A DNA stretch of 64,000 nucleotides from Verrucosispora sp. WMMD573 (GTDB lineage Bacteria > Actinomycetota > Actinomycetes > Mycobacteriales > Micromonosporaceae). The notes under the pieces were generated by a model that made no database searches, was not told the origin of the DNA, and worked only from the letters and a program-made list of their open reading frames with translations. Of the stretch, positions 1 to 9,443 are shown one piece after another (position 1 is the stretch's first letter; the number at the start of each line of letters is the position of its first letter). The position numbers and the translations under genes are program-made. The stretch is from the NCBI RefSeq assembly GCF_027497175.1, contig NZ_CP114901.1:1302001-1366000 (forward strand), in the 5' to 3' direction.

Positions 1-659
1 CGCCGAGGCGCCGGTCGTGGACGCGCCGGCGGGTCTTCCCTCCCGAGACGGACCGCGCTGACGTCGCGCAGTCCTCACCGGGGCGGCCTGGCCGGCCGTA
101 CGGTAGGCGGCACCGGGGAGCGCGGCAGCGGCGACGTGTCACCCCCGGCGGCTCCGGCTGTGGCAGGTCCGGCCAGACCGCGGCGGAGCGGCACTGGATC
201 GGCCCGCCGTCGTCCCGGACGACCCGCAAACCTGGCAGCATCTTGCCGATGGTCCGACCGACGACGAACACCAAACGGACGGCCAACGTCCGGCCAGTGT
301 GTGCCGGGGCGAGTAGCGCGCGACCCGACCGGCGGCTGAACCTGATCTCGTCTGTCCTGCCGCACGAGTCCGACCCGCAGATCACGTCCGCGCACTACCC
401 GAAACACCCTCGGGACAGGGAAGATCCACACCAGCGACCACAGTGGACACTGTAGGAAGACCACGGGCCGGCATTCCACCCAAGATCCGGACTGCCGAAC
501 CGGGAACGACACCGACCTACACGAGCAGGGCACAACCCCCACCCGCGCAGCACTCAGACATCGGAGCACCAAACTCCCAAATCGTGGGAGATCACGGCAC
601 ATGCTGGGAACCAGTCAAGGCCGCGACCAACGTTACTGCAGGTCACGGCCTTGATCGTG
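1..659. other. Intergenic / island flank, no supported gene
   Basis: No open frame here has convincing coding character; the short frames on both strands look like GC-rich shadows. From about 410 to 659 the sequence is a diverged copy of the segments ending at 10603 and 25223. It shares the run around gaagatccaca, the GGAGCACCA motif near 563, and the hairpin just before the tRNA fragment. Positions 1-400 show nothing I can assign. The stretch is probably the right-hand end of another integrated element lying to the left of the window, or its remnant. Confidence 0.6.
615..654. terminator. Hairpin beside tRNA-Arg 3' fragment (copy 1)
   Basis: An inverted repeat has arms TCAAGGCCG (615-623) and CGGCCTTGA (646-654). 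The same hairpin lies beside the other two tRNA-Arg 3' copies. Next to the intact tRNA it is placed as the tRNA transcription terminator, so this copy is probably a terminator carried along with the attachment site. Confidence 0.6.
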
Positions 660-704
660 TGGCGCACCCGGAGGGACTCGAACCCCTAACCTTCTGATCC
701 GTAG
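660..704 (-). repeat. att-like duplicate of tRNA-Arg(ACG) 3' half, copy 1
   Basis: These 45 bp match the CCA end, acceptor strand, T arm, variable loop and 3' anticodon stem of the tRNA-Arg(ACG) gene at 25224-25299, with about two mismatches. The match stops in the anticodon loop and the 5' half of the tRNA is absent. A tRNA 3' fragment of this kind is the usual scar left by tyrosine-recombinase integration. It marks the left boundary of island A. Confidence 0.8.
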
Positions 705-858
705 GCCCGATTTGGGCATAGATGTATCGTTTCTAGGTCTTGTCAAGAAAATTCGTTGCCGTTGTCTCGGATGCTGGGAGACGCATCGTTGGTAGCCGAT
801 TGAGTGGCGGTCGCGCTGGACGTTTAATCGATCTCGTTGGGGTGTGCCTGCGGGCACA

Positions 859-3800
859 ATGATCGCCGTGCTGACCGCCACCCGTAGCCTGCTGACGTCG
901 CTCGATCCGCTGCCGTACTCCGTGCGGATGAGCCGGCTGGTCGAGTGGGCACGTACCGCGCCTGATCGTGTTCAGGTCTGTCGGGATCTGCGCGAGCGGG
1001 GTCCCTTTGAGCGGCACTTGGCCCTGGTCGCGGCGATGGCGACCCGCGATGCCGAGGGCATCGCCGCGGCGGCCCGCGACCCGCAGCCGTCGATCAGGGG
1101 TGCGGCGCTCACCGCGGCGCTGCGCGCCGACATCCCGGTCGGCGATATCACCGACCGGTCCGCGATGGAGCGGCGTCGTGTCTATCGAAGCCTGCGCCGA
1201 CGGTATGCGCCGGCTGTGGCCGACGCGCTGATCAGCGAGGTTCGCTCCCAGTTCGGTGACGAGGAGGCCGCCACGCTGCTGCCAGCCTGCGGCGACGACA
1301 CGGTACGGGCGTTGCTGCCGGATCTGGAGCACGCACTGCGCCTGGAGCGGCTGGTCCGGTGGCATGAAGGTCCGCTCCTGGAGCGGGTACGCGAGCGGCT
1401 GGCCGCGGCCCCGCCCGAACCGCGGGCAAGGATCTGGGGTGATGCCGCCGTCGCGGTGCTGCGGTGTGACCCGGCGCGGGCACTCGATCTGCTCGAACGG
1501 TACGCACCGGAGGAGTCGCTACCCGGCCCGCTCGGCTTGTACGGACGACTCGCGGCACACGATCCGGGTCGTGTCGCCGGGTTGCTCACCGCACCCGGCC
1601 GCGCGGCTTGGTTGCGCCGGAACGTGCTCCCGCCGGCCCTGCTGCGCCGGTTGGCGGTCCTGCCCGCCGACGAGCTGGTGCCGCTGGCCAGTCGGTTTCG
1701 GGAACGCAGCCGGGCGCTGGCGGCGCTGCTCGACGCCGTCGCCCCGGCCCGGCGCGCGGACCTGTACGACCGGGCACTGTCCGAGGTCGACACGGCGATG
1801 CTGGTTCCGGCTGCCGAGATCATGGAGGTGCTACCGGCCGCGGTTCGGATCCGCGAGGCGAGGCGGGTGCTGGGCCTGGCGAAGATTCAGGAGCGTGAGG
1901 CGGAGGTGCGCCTTTGGAGCGCGTACCTGGCCTGGGCGGACGCGTCAGCGGCGCTGGACGTCGCGCTGCGCTCCGGTGACGCCGACGAGCGGGCACACGG
2001 ATACGCGCTGCTGGTGCAGGCCGCCCGCCGCTCCCGCGACCCGCGGGCGGTGGCGGAGATGATCGTGCGGCTCGGCCGGCTGCGTAACGAGCAGGAGCCG
2101 GTACGCGCCGCCGCGCTCACCGCGCTCGCGAAGGTGGCACCGCTGCTCACCGCGGACACGGCAGCCAGGCTCACGCAGCTGACCACCGACGCGGTCGACG
2201 CCCGCGACGCCTCCGCCGCGACCACGACAGCGCTGAGTTCGCTCGCCGCCGACGTCCTGCGGCACCACGTCGCCGTGCCGCAGCTACGCGAGTGGGCGCT
2301 ACTGACGATCGACCTGGTCAGCACCGGCGCCGCCGTGCCGGTACTGCGCCGCTTCGACACCGTCCTACGCCGCGGGCAGGAGACACTGGTCTTCGAGCGG
2401 CTACGCGGCTGGATCGAGGCGGGCATCGCCCGCGGCCGGTACGGGCCGCTCTTCGCGCTCACCCACGCGCTCGGCAAGCGGGCCTGGCGGCTGCCACAGC
2501 TGCAGGACCTACTGCGTCGAGCGATCGGCCCGCACACGCTGGCGTCGGTGGCCCGCACCGCGATCCGGTTGTGGCTCGATGACCCGCGTACCCGCTCGGA
2601 CCGCGTCGCCGAGGTACTCGCCACCGATCCGACGGCGGTGACGCTCCACGAGGTGTGGGTGATCATCTGCGCCTCCCGCACCGACCTGCTCGACCAGATA
2701 TTCAAACGCCGCCCACGCGGCCGGTTCGTGGAACCGGGAATACGGTGGGTGCCCGCCTGGGTGCCGCACGCCGAGCGTTGGCTGCCCCGCCAACAGACCC
2801 GTTTCGTGGAGCAGTTGGAGCTGATCCTCGCCGACACCGAGCAAGGAGTGTGGCAGCGCGCGGCGGCGATCCGAGCCGCCGCCCACGTGCCCGGCGCGGG
2901 CCGCGAGTTGGTGCTGCGCCACCTCGACGTCCCCGACGTGGCGATCGCCGAGGCGGCTCTGGGCGCGCTGGTCTGGACCGACCGGCCCGACGAGGCACTG
3001 CCGGTGCTGCTCCGCTACGCCGACAGCGACCGGGCGCGGGTCGCGTTGTACGCGGCCGGCCGGGCCGCCCGGCACGTCGCGCCGTCCCGGCTGGTCCCTG
3101 TCTTCACCGAGGTGCTGACCGGCGCAGCGAAGATCACGAGCCGGAAAGAGGCCGCCCGGCTCCTGGCACGCTACGGACCGCCGCGGGTCATGGCGACCCT
3201 GCTCGACACGTATCACCACCCGGACGCGCACCGCGACCTACGCGCGGCGATCGTCGCCGCCGCCCGGCAGCGAGTACAGGCCGAGGCGAGTTGGACCATC
3301 CTGCGGGCCGCGGTCGACGGTAGCCGGGAGGAACGGCGCGCCGTCCTGGACGCATCCCCGGACACGATCCCGCACCGACACCGCCCGGCCTACGGAGCGC
3401 TCATCGTCAAAGCCTGCCAGGCCACCGACCGGGAAGTTCGACGCACCGCGTTCCACCAACTCGGGGACTGGTCACCGTGGCTGGCCGGCATCACCGACCT
3501 GGTCACCGACCGACTCACCGACCTCGACGAAACGATGGTGTCCACCGAGGTCGCCCACCTGCTCAAGGCCGGTGGCGACGACATCCTCGCAACCGCGCTG
3601 GCCCGGCTGGTGGACCGCGACGCCCAGGACGACCATCCGGGCGACCCGGCCACGGATCGCCCGGCCCGACGCCGCATCGCACTCCTCGCACACGGCGCGG
3701 TCATCCGATCCGCTCACCATCCCACCAACGCCAACCGGACCGCCCTGATCGAAGCGGCGCGGTGGCTCGCCGGCCGGCCCGCCTTCGCCAGCACCGCCAC

Positions 3801-4131
3801 CGGCCTGCTGGTCGACCTCGGCCGACTCGACAACCTCGACGAGATCGCCGCAGTGTGCGCAGGCCGGCCCGTCCTGGCCGCTCGCACCGCCGAACGCGTC
3901 GGCACCCGCCTACAAAACCTCCGGGAGTCGCCCGACCCCGCGGCCCTCACCGACACCATCACGCGGCTGACGGGACGCGGCGACCTCACCAACGGCCTGT
4001 TCGCGGTTGCCCTGATCCGCCACGGAGCCGGCTACGGGTGGAAAACCCCATGGCGGGACCTGCTGATCCGGCTGCGCCGACACCCCCACGCCGACGTACG
4101 CGAACAGGCATACGCAATCGACATGAGCTAA
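859..4131 (+). CDS. Giant HEAT-like alpha-solenoid protein
   Basis: This gene encodes about 1,090 residues, almost all helical and rich in Ala, Leu and Arg. It shows recurring helix-turn-helix units of the HEAT/Armadillo type, for example LARYGPPRVMATLLDTY and the LRAAIVAAAR region. No signal peptide, membrane segment or enzyme motif is visible. HEAT solenoids are protein- or nucleic-acid-binding scaffolds; the partner cannot be read from sequence. ATG 859 was chosen, and GTG 844 is an in-frame alternative; neither has a clear Shine-Dalgarno sequence. It is the first gene after the att copy at 660-704 and lies upstream of macro and TIR genes, so a role in island biology or defence is possible but unproven. 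Confidence 0.75.
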   Translation: MIAVLTATRSLLTSLDPLPYSVRMSRLVEWARTAPDRVQVCRDLRERGPFERHLALVAAMATRDAEGIAAAARDPQPSIRGAALTAALRADIPVGDITDRSAMERRRVYRSLRRRYAPAVADALISEVRSQFGDEEAATLLPACGDDTVRALLPDLEHALRLERLVRWHEGPLLERVRERLAAAPPEPRARIWGDAAVAVLRCDPARALDLLERYAPEESLPGPLGLYGRLAAHDPGRVAGLLTAPGRAAWLRRNVLPPALLRRLAVLPADELVPLASRFRERSRALAALLDAVAPARRADLYDRALSEVDTAMLVPAAEIMEVLPAAVRIREARRVLGLAKIQEREAEVRLWSAYLAWADASAALDVALRSGDADERAHGYALLVQAARRSRDPRAVAEMIVRLGRLRNEQEPVRAAALTALAKVAPLLTADTAARLTQLTTDAVDARDASAATTTALSSLAADVLRHHVAVPQLREWALLTIDLVSTGAAVPVLRRFDTVLRRGQETLVFERLRGWIEAGIARGRYGPLFALTHALGKRAWRLPQLQDLLRRAIGPHTLASVARTAIRLWLDDPRTRSDRVAEVLATDPTAVTLHEVWVIICASRTDLLDQIFKRRPRGRFVEPGIRWVPAWVPHAERWLPRQQTRFVEQLELILADTEQGVWQRAAAIRAAAHVPGAGRELVLRHLDVPDVAIAEAALGALVWTDRPDEALPVLLRYADSDRARVALYAAGRAARHVAPSRLVPVFTEVLTGAAKITSRKEAARLLARYGPPRVMATLLDTYHHPDAHRDLRAAIVAAARQRVQAEASWTILRAAVDGSREERRAVLDASPDTIPHRHRPAYGALIVKACQATDREVRRTAFHQLGDWSPWLAGITDLVTDRLTDLDETMVSTEVAHLLKAGGDDILATALARLVDRDAQDDHPGDPATDRPARRRIALLAHGAVIRSAHHPTNANRTALIEAARWLAGRPAFASTATGLLVDLGRLDNLDEIAAVCAGRPVLAARTAERVGTRLQNLRESPDPAALTDTITRLTGRGDLTNGLFAVALIRHGAGYGWKTPWRDLLIRLRRHPHADVREQAYAIDMS

Positions 4132-4288
4132 CCGCCCGACCAAGCAGCAGCACTGGGACCGCTGTTAGGGCTGACAACGCGCCAACAAGGCGTCCTTGAC
4201 CGCCGTTATGCCATGTTGGTTACACCGCATAGGTCCTGCCGTGCCACCGGCCGCTGCTACCACGCGGCTCGCGGCAAATCCGGATGGG

Positions 4289-4798
4289 TCAGCCGGTGGC
4301 TGTCACTGCGGCTTGTAAGTGCTTGCGGGTGTCGTCGTCGAATGCGACGAGTCTTGCCCGTCGGACGTTTGTCGGCGTGGATCTGATCGTTGCTACGGCG
4401 ATCCGGGCGGCCTGGTCGGCGGGGAAGCCGTACACGCCCGTGGCGATTGCCGGGAAAGCGACGCTGCGGGCGCCGAGTTCGTCGGCGACCTGCAGGCTCC
4501 GGCGATAGCAGGAGGCCAGCACGTCGGCCTCACCGTGGTCGCCGCCTTCCCAGACCGGGCCGACAGCATGGATGATGTGCCGCACCGGCGGGTCGAGGTC
4601 AAACGCCGGGGTAGCCATCGCGTCGCCCGGCTCGCAGGGACCGATCGCACCCCCGGCCTGCGCCAACCGAGGCCCAGCAGCGCGGTGAACCGCGCCGTCC
4701 ACACCGCCGCCACCGAGCAGTGACTCGTTCGCGGCCGTGACGATGGCGTCCACGTCCTCTCGCGTGATGTCACCCATCACAATCTCGATCAGGACCAC
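4289..4798 (-). CDS. Macro-domain protein (ADP-ribose binding / deacylase type)
   Basis: A single macro domain of about 169 residues. The visible signatures are GDI near residues 9-11 (adenine contact), [19 protein letters not shown] at 22-40 (ADP-ribose phosphate loop with the conserved Asn24), and GVYGFP near 121-126 (second loop). Family members bind ADP-ribose and often hydrolyse O-acetyl-ADP-ribose or remove ADP-ribose from proteins. The usual Asn at the start of the NAAN motif is Thr here (TAAN). Start GTG 4798 was preferred because the domain begins directly after it and AGGA lies upstream; a longer frame reaches 4894. It sits near a tandem-TIR gene, and TIR NADases release ADP-ribose products, so a functional link is plausible. 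Confidence 0.85.
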   Translation of the reverse strand: MVLIEIVMGDITREDVDAIVTAANESLLGGGGVDGAVHRAAGPRLAQAGGAIGPCEPGDAMATPAFDLDPPVRHIIHAVGPVWEGGDHGEADVLASCYRRSLQVADELGARSVAFPAIATGVYGFPADQAARIAVATIRSTPTNVRRARLVAFDDDTRKHLQAAVTATG

Positions 4799-5067
4799 AG
4801 CAGGATCCTGGCACACCCGACGAGGGCGTGCCGGCCCACCGTCGCCAAACCGGGCAGCCACTCCACCGGGCCAGGGCGACAGATCCCGCCGCACGGCCGG
4901 CGGAGATCCAATACTCGTACACCCGCCCGGGAGGTGACGTGCGGGGCTGGCAGGTAAGGCGTGACGTTGCTACGTCAGCGGGCGGACAGCGGCACGCGGC
5001 ACGGGCCCCAAGCGGCTACCAGATTCTGACAAGGCGGACGCGCTCGCCGGAGCCATTCCCCCTGTGA

Positions 5068-5283
5068 ATGGCATCGGTCCGGCGTCCATGGCTGGCTCAG
5101 GTCACGCCTGCTCAGCTCGCGAAGACCGCGCCGGTCCCGGACGACGACAGATGGCCCCCGTACGCCAAGGGGCGGACAGTGCGGCAATGCCTCGGCACTG
5201 TGCTCAACGAGGAATGGGAACACCACCGGTTCTGCAAGCGTGACCTGGACAAACTGTCGCACCAGGGGCCTTCACCGGGTTGA
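5068..5283 (+). pseudogene. Remnant of DinB-like (DUF664-type) protein
   Basis: The frame reads like the C-terminal third of an actinobacterial DinB-family four-helix protein. It includes the stretch VRQCLGTVLNEEWEHHRFCK and then RDLDKL, which in the family carries the last metal-ligand histidine helix. The N-terminal helices are missing upstream, where only short unrelated frames occur. DinB-family proteins are metal-dependent thiol or small-molecule transferases. This is probably a 5'-truncated relic left by rearrangement in island A. Confidence 0.55.
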
Positions 5284-5535
5284 TGAGCGACCTCTGAGCT
5301 TGCCGCTTACCTCCCGGCAGATCCGGTGTCGCTGCAGCCAAAGCCGCCACGCCCCCAAGAGTGACTACAGCGGGTGTCGAAGGGAGAGCACGGTGCGGGT
5401 AGAGACAAGGCCAAGCACGCGTCCTCAGCGGCCAAATGAGGATGCCGATGCGGCACGACCCGAGACAAGGATCGATCCACACGGGGTCAGATTGCCGACC
5501 GGGTGATCTCCCCTGCCACTCACTAATCTCCAAGG

Positions 5536-6477
5536 ATGGACTCGGATCGGTTCGACTTCTTCATCAGCTACGCGGCGCCAGATCGAGCGTGGGCTGAGTG
5601 GATCGCGGCACATTTACAGGAGGCCGGCTGGACGGTTTGGCTGGACGCCTGGGAGATCAGGCCGGGTGGGAACTGGATGCAAGCTATCGCCGCTGCCGTC
5701 GACCGCTCAAACAGCGTGATCGCCGTCATCTCGCCCGAATCGCTTGGGCCGCGGCGACACACGAACGAAGAGTGGTTCAGCTTCCTCGTCGGAGGTCCGG
5801 AGAAGCGCGTTATCCCGGTCCTGGTTGCACCCACCGACGTGCCGGCCCTACTGCGTCCGATCAGCCAGATCCGGATATATGGTCTCTCCGAGGAGGAGGC
5901 TCGAACTGCTCTACTGTCAAGTCTGGCGCCTCCGCGAGCAAGACCATCGACTGCGCCGACCTTCCCCGGCACCAAGACCGGCGATCGGCGGCTCGACCCG
6001 GATGCCATGTCCCGTCCCGCCAGGCGACGAGACAAGAAGAAAGTGTTTATCAGCTACAGCCACAAAGATGCCGATTGGCTTGAACGCCTACTGGTCTTCC
6101 TGAAGCCGATTCAGCGCGACGGAATCATCCAGCTTTGGTCGGACAAGGACATCAAGCCTGGCCAGAACTGGCGCGCTGAAATTAACGAAGCGCTGGACGT
6201 GGCCGGCATGGCCATACCGCTGATCAGCTCGGACTTCCTCGCATCGGACTTCATCGTCAACGAGGAATTGCCTAGCCTGTTCCAGGCCGCCGAGCACGAG
6301 GGAACGAAGATCATGCCGCTTATCCTGCGACCGAGTCGGTTCGAGCGAACGCCGACACTGTCGGCGTTCCAAAGTCTTAACCCGCCGTCCCACCCGTTGT
6401 CAGCCCTTCGCCGGTCGCAGTGGGAAAAGATCTTTGTCAACCTCTCCAATGCGATCGAGGACGAGCTCAGCGAATGA
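5536..6477 (+). CDS. Tandem-TIR protein (two TIR domains)
   Basis: A 313-residue protein with two TIR domains and little else. TIR-1 (about 6-135) opens with FFISYAAPDRAWAEWI and carries WLDAWEIRPGGNW, SPESLG and NEEW. TIR-2 (about 168-313) opens with KKVFISYSHKDADWLERL and carries LWSDKDIKPGQNW, SSDFLASDF and VNEEL. Each keeps a glutamate in the position of the NADase catalytic residue (E78/79 and E243/244). A basic linker (about 158-168) joins them. Bacterial TIR domains commonly hydrolyse or cyclise NAD+ in antiphage immunity, or signal by assembly. No sensor domain is fused, so a partner would be expected. The gene stands alone on the plus strand downstream of the macro gene and the DinB relic. 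Confidence 0.88.
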   Translation: MDSDRFDFFISYAAPDRAWAEWIAAHLQEAGWTVWLDAWEIRPGGNWMQAIAAAVDRSNSVIAVISPESLGPRRHTNEEWFSFLVGGPEKRVIPVLVAPTDVPALLRPISQIRIYGLSEEEARTALLSSLAPPRARPSTAPTFPGTKTGDRRLDPDAMSRPARRRDKKKVFISYSHKDADWLERLLVFLKPIQRDGIIQLWSDKDIKPGQNWRAEINEALDVAGMAIPLISSDFLASDFIVNEELPSLFQAAEHEGTKIMPLILRPSRFERTPTLSAFQSLNPPSHPLSALRRSQWEKIFVNLSNAIEDELSE

Positions 6478-6881
6478 AGCGCGGTGCCTAAAATCTGCCG
6501 CAGGGATTTGGCCTTACCCAAGGGGTCAATCAAGCTGACGAAGCGCCTGCAATCACGACGAGTTCACTACTCTCGGCATGAGCGCGCGGCTTTGTGTTCT
6601 TCCCGAGGGCGGGTGCCTGCGCGCACTGCGACCTCGTATGCAGGACAGCCACCTCGTGATGGTGGATCGAGGTGGCTGGCCCCAGGCGCGACGATTGGGC
6701 GCATCAGACCGTGCGCGACGTATCGCTGTAACCGTTACGATCGGCCCTTGAGCTGCGGGAGTGTGGCTCGGATTCTGCCAAGAATGGTCCACCGACAGCC
6801 CTTGAACTGGGCAAACGTGAGCCCGTGGTTGGCAGTGCGCGACCCGGCTCGGTCAGATTTGCGGTGAGCTGGTAGGAGGGC
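6478..6881. other. Intergenic stretch without a supported gene
   Basis: About 400 bp lie between the tandem-TIR gene and the IS3-family element. Frames on both strands are short and arginine/serine-rich, and none resembles a protein I know. No tRNA, strong hairpin or promoter stands out. Confidence 0.5.
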
Positions 6882-6952
6882 CTTGCCCCCTGATCTTGGA
6901 CACTTGAACCTGGGATCGTGATGGTCCTGGGAGTCAGGAGTCCTGAAAGATC

Positions 6953-7267
6953 ATGGTGAATAAGCACTATCCGCCCGAGTTCAAGGCCGAGGCGGTCGCG
7001 TTGTATCGGTCCAGGCCGGGCGCGACTATCGCCTCGATCGCTGATGACCTGGGTGTGAACCGGGAGACCCTGCGCAGCTGGGTGCGGCTCGACGACGAGC
7101 GTCGTGGCGGCGGTGCGCGTACGCCACGGCCGGCCGTGGCCGGCGGCGAGGCCGCCTCGGTCGAGCAAGAGAACGCCGAGTTGCGGCGCCGGGTCCGCGA
7201 GTTGGAGGAGGAGCGGGACATTCTGCGGAAGGCGGCCCGGTATTTCGCCGGGGAGACGCGCTGGTGA
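6953..7267 (+). CDS. IS3-family transposase OrfA (helix-turn-helix)
   Basis: A 104-residue DNA-binding subunit. The N-terminal helix-turn-helix begins YPPEFKAEAVALYRSRPGAT and continues through SIADDLGVNRETLRSWV. A C-terminal coiled coil or leucine-zipper-like helix follows (ENAELRRRVRELEEERDILR). OrfA binds the element ends and in many IS3 elements is joined to OrfB by a -1 frameshift. Here the two frames meet at a GTGA overlap, which would also allow translational coupling. Confidence 0.92.
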   Translation: MVNKHYPPEFKAEAVALYRSRPGATIASIADDLGVNRETLRSWVRLDDERRGGGARTPRPAVAGGEAASVEQENAELRRRVRELEEERDILRKAARYFAGETRW

Positions 7268-8163
7268 ACCGCTTCCAGTTCGTCGCCGACCACCAGGCAC
7301 GCTACGGCGTGAAGCGGTTGTGTCAGATCCTGAACATCGCCCGGTCCAGCTTCTACTACTGGAAGGCCACCGCCGGGTCGCGAACTGCTCGTGACGCTGC
7401 GGACGCGGCTCTGGCCGCCCGGATCCGCCTTGTGCACGCCCGTCATGACGGCACCTACGGCGCGCCACGGGTCACCGCCGAGCTCCACGACCGGGGCGAG
7501 CGGGTCAACCACAAGAAAGTGGCCCGGGTGATGCGCCGCTACCGGATCCAGGGCCTGCGGCTGCGCCGGCGGGTGCAGACCACCATCGCCGACCCCGCCG
7601 CGCAGAAGGCACCGGACCTGATCGGCCGGGACTTCACCGCCGAGGCGGTGAACCAGCGCTACGTCGGCGACATCACCTACCTACCGGTCGGTGAACGCGG
7701 ATTCCTTTATCTGGCAACGGTTATCGACCTGCACTCACGACGCTTGGCGGGCTGGGCGATCGCCGATCACATGCGCACTGATCTGGTCATCGACGCCCTG
7801 CACGCCACGCAACGGACCCGCGGCAGCCTCCACGGGGCGATCATGCACACCGACCACGGAGCTCAATACACGTCCAATGCCTTCGCTGCCGCCTGCACCA
7901 CCGCCGGCGTTCGGCAGTCGATGAGCAAGATCGGCAGCTCCGCCGACAACGCCCTCGCCGAAGCCTTCAACGCGACCTTCAAACGCGAGACCCTGCAAGG
8001 CCGCCGAGCGTTCACCGACGAACGCGAAGCACGCCTGGCCTCGTTCCGATGGCTGCACCGCTACAACACCGTCCGCCGCCACTCGGGGCTCGGACAACAA
8101 TCCCCGATCACCTACGAGAACCGCATCCGAACGACGCCCGCTATGCTGGCCCCCGCCGCATAA
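7264..8163 (+). CDS. IS3-family transposase OrfB (DDE integrase core)
   Basis: A 299-residue catalytic subunit. An HTH_21-type region (HARHDGTYGAPRV, about residues 58-70) precedes an rve integrase core with D136 (VGDITYL), D197 (HTDHGAQYTS) and E233 (DNALAEAFN). The D197-E233 spacing of 35 residues is typical of IS3. The C-terminus ends with the usual YNTVRRHSGLGQQSP block. Start GTG 7264 overlaps the orfA stop. No internal stop or frameshift is seen. Confidence 0.93.
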   Translation: MNRFQFVADHQARYGVKRLCQILNIARSSFYYWKATAGSRTARDAADAALAARIRLVHARHDGTYGAPRVTAELHDRGERVNHKKVARVMRRYRIQGLRLRRRVQTTIADPAAQKAPDLIGRDFTAEAVNQRYVGDITYLPVGERGFLYLATVIDLHSRRLAGWAIADHMRTDLVIDALHATQRTRGSLHGAIMHTDHGAQYTSNAFAAACTTAGVRQSMSKIGSSADNALAEAFNATFKRETLQGRRAFTDEREARLASFRWLHRYNTVRRHSGLGQQSPITYENRIRTTPAMLAPAA

Positions 8164-8240
8164 CCCCGTGTCCAAGATCCGGGGGTAAGCCCCGGAGGCG
8201 GCTCGTACGTGCCTTGTGGTGAAGGTGTCTCGGGTCGTCA

Positions 8241-9230
8241 TCAAGGTCGTGGCAAATGGCTTAGGGCGGAGGGTCCCCATCCGGTCGGGTCCTTGTCGGG
8301 TGGCACCATCGTGAGGGCCTGCCAGAGCAGCAGGATGTCCAACCATCCTGCCTCGGCCGGTGTCAGTGGTCGCACGGCCTGGTAGCCGGCGAGGAACTGG
8401 GTGCGGACCTCAGCCGGTACCGGCCCCCAGTTGTGGTAGCGGGTACCGAGCAAAACCGTCGCGCGGGCCAGTTCGACGAGCCGGTGGTCGTGTCGGGCCT
8501 CTTCGAAGTCGAGGACTGCGGTGATTTCGCCGTGGGCACACAGGATGTTGGCGGAACGGAAGTCGAAGTGGACGAGTTGTCGCGGCAGCCGGTCGGGTGG
8601 CGCGCTGGCAATCTGTCTGCATAGCGTGTCGCGCGCGGTCGCGGGTAGGTGTTCGGCGTGAGTGTCGAGCCAGTCGGTGACGCGCTGGGTCAAGGGTTGG
8701 GATGCGGCGGCGGGCTCGTGGATTCGTTCGGCGTGCGGGTATGCCGCGAGCGCATCCTGCAAGCGGGCCAGGATCACTCCGGCTGCCCGCACCTGAGCGG
8801 GATCGGCGGTGTCGAGAAGATCGCCCTCGATCACATGTTGCAGCCTCATCGAGACGCCGTCGACCTCCATCTGAAGGCGGCCGTCGCGCGCGGGAATCGG
8901 CGCCGAAACCGGCATGTCCCTGCCGTCCAGCCATCTCGTGAGTCGCGCCACCTCAGCCAGGCGCGAGAAACGCTCGGGCAGCACTGACCACTTCGCGAGC
9001 AGCCGACCGGACGGCGTGCCGATCCACGCCAGCGCGTTGCCGGCGCTCATCACGATCCGCTCGCAGGATTTGACGCGTACGCCCCAGTACTCGTCCAGCA
9101 CATCAGCAACCCAGTGACCGGCCGCCCGCGCATCGCTGAAGCCGAACCTCGCCTTCAGCGTGTGGTGCGGATCGTGCGCCTCCCACAGCATCTCCAACAC
9201 CGGCACCCTCGAGTCGACCATGGGGCGCAT
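8241..9230 (-). CDS. Aminoglycoside phosphotransferase-family protein
   Basis: A 329-residue kinase-fold protein of the APH / homoserine kinase superfamily. The Brenner motif HFDFRSAN lies at about 221-228 (catalytic D223, Mg-ligand N228), followed by the DFG-equivalent VLDFEEA at D241. The N-terminal lobe is recognisable around NALAWIGTPSGRLLAKW. Such enzymes phosphorylate small-molecule hydroxyls (aminoglycosides, macrolides, homoserine, choline or others), and the substrate cannot be told from sequence. Starts at 9230 or 9221 are both possible. It lies between the IS3 element and the next plus-strand gene and may be a standalone resistance-type gene in island A. Confidence 0.8.
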   Translation of the reverse strand: MRPMVDSRVPVLEMLWEAHDPHHTLKARFGFSDARAAGHWVADVLDEYWGVRVKSCERIVMSAGNALAWIGTPSGRLLAKWSVLPERFSRLAEVARLTRWLDGRDMPVSAPIPARDGRLQMEVDGVSMRLQHVIEGDLLDTADPAQVRAAGVILARLQDALAAYPHAERIHEPAAASQPLTQRVTDWLDTHAEHLPATARDTLCRQIASAPPDRLPRQLVHFDFRSANILCAHGEITAVLDFEEARHDHRLVELARATVLLGTRYHNWGPVPAEVRTQFLAGYQAVRPLTPAEAGWLDILLLWQALTMVPPDKDPTGWGPSALSHLPRP

Positions 9231-9443
9231 CCCATCACAGGACCAGCTGGCCGCGCTCAGCCGATACCGTCTGAAGAGGTCTGAAGAGCTCCTGGCCGCA
9301 GATGAGGATCCGCCCGAATCGCGGCTATGGCGTGCGATCCGCTGCGGAACCGTGCCCTGCCCGCCGTACTAGCGACGACCCGGGGCAGCAATGACACGGG
9401 GGCGCCTGACCACGTCAGGGCGCAGGATCCTAGCCTTGGGCTC

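Larger units (their letters stand above)
6882..8189 (+). mobile_element. IS3-family insertion sequence
   Basis: A complete-looking element of about 1.3 kb. Terminal inverted repeats of 22 bp, differing at two positions, lie at 6882-6903 and 8168-8189; both include the core GATCTTGGACAC or its complement. Between them lie orfA (6953-7267) and orfB (7264-8163), overlapping by GTGA. I could not fix the target-site duplication, because the flanking bases are C/G runs that leave the exact ends ambiguous. Both frames look intact, so the element may be active. Confidence 0.85.
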
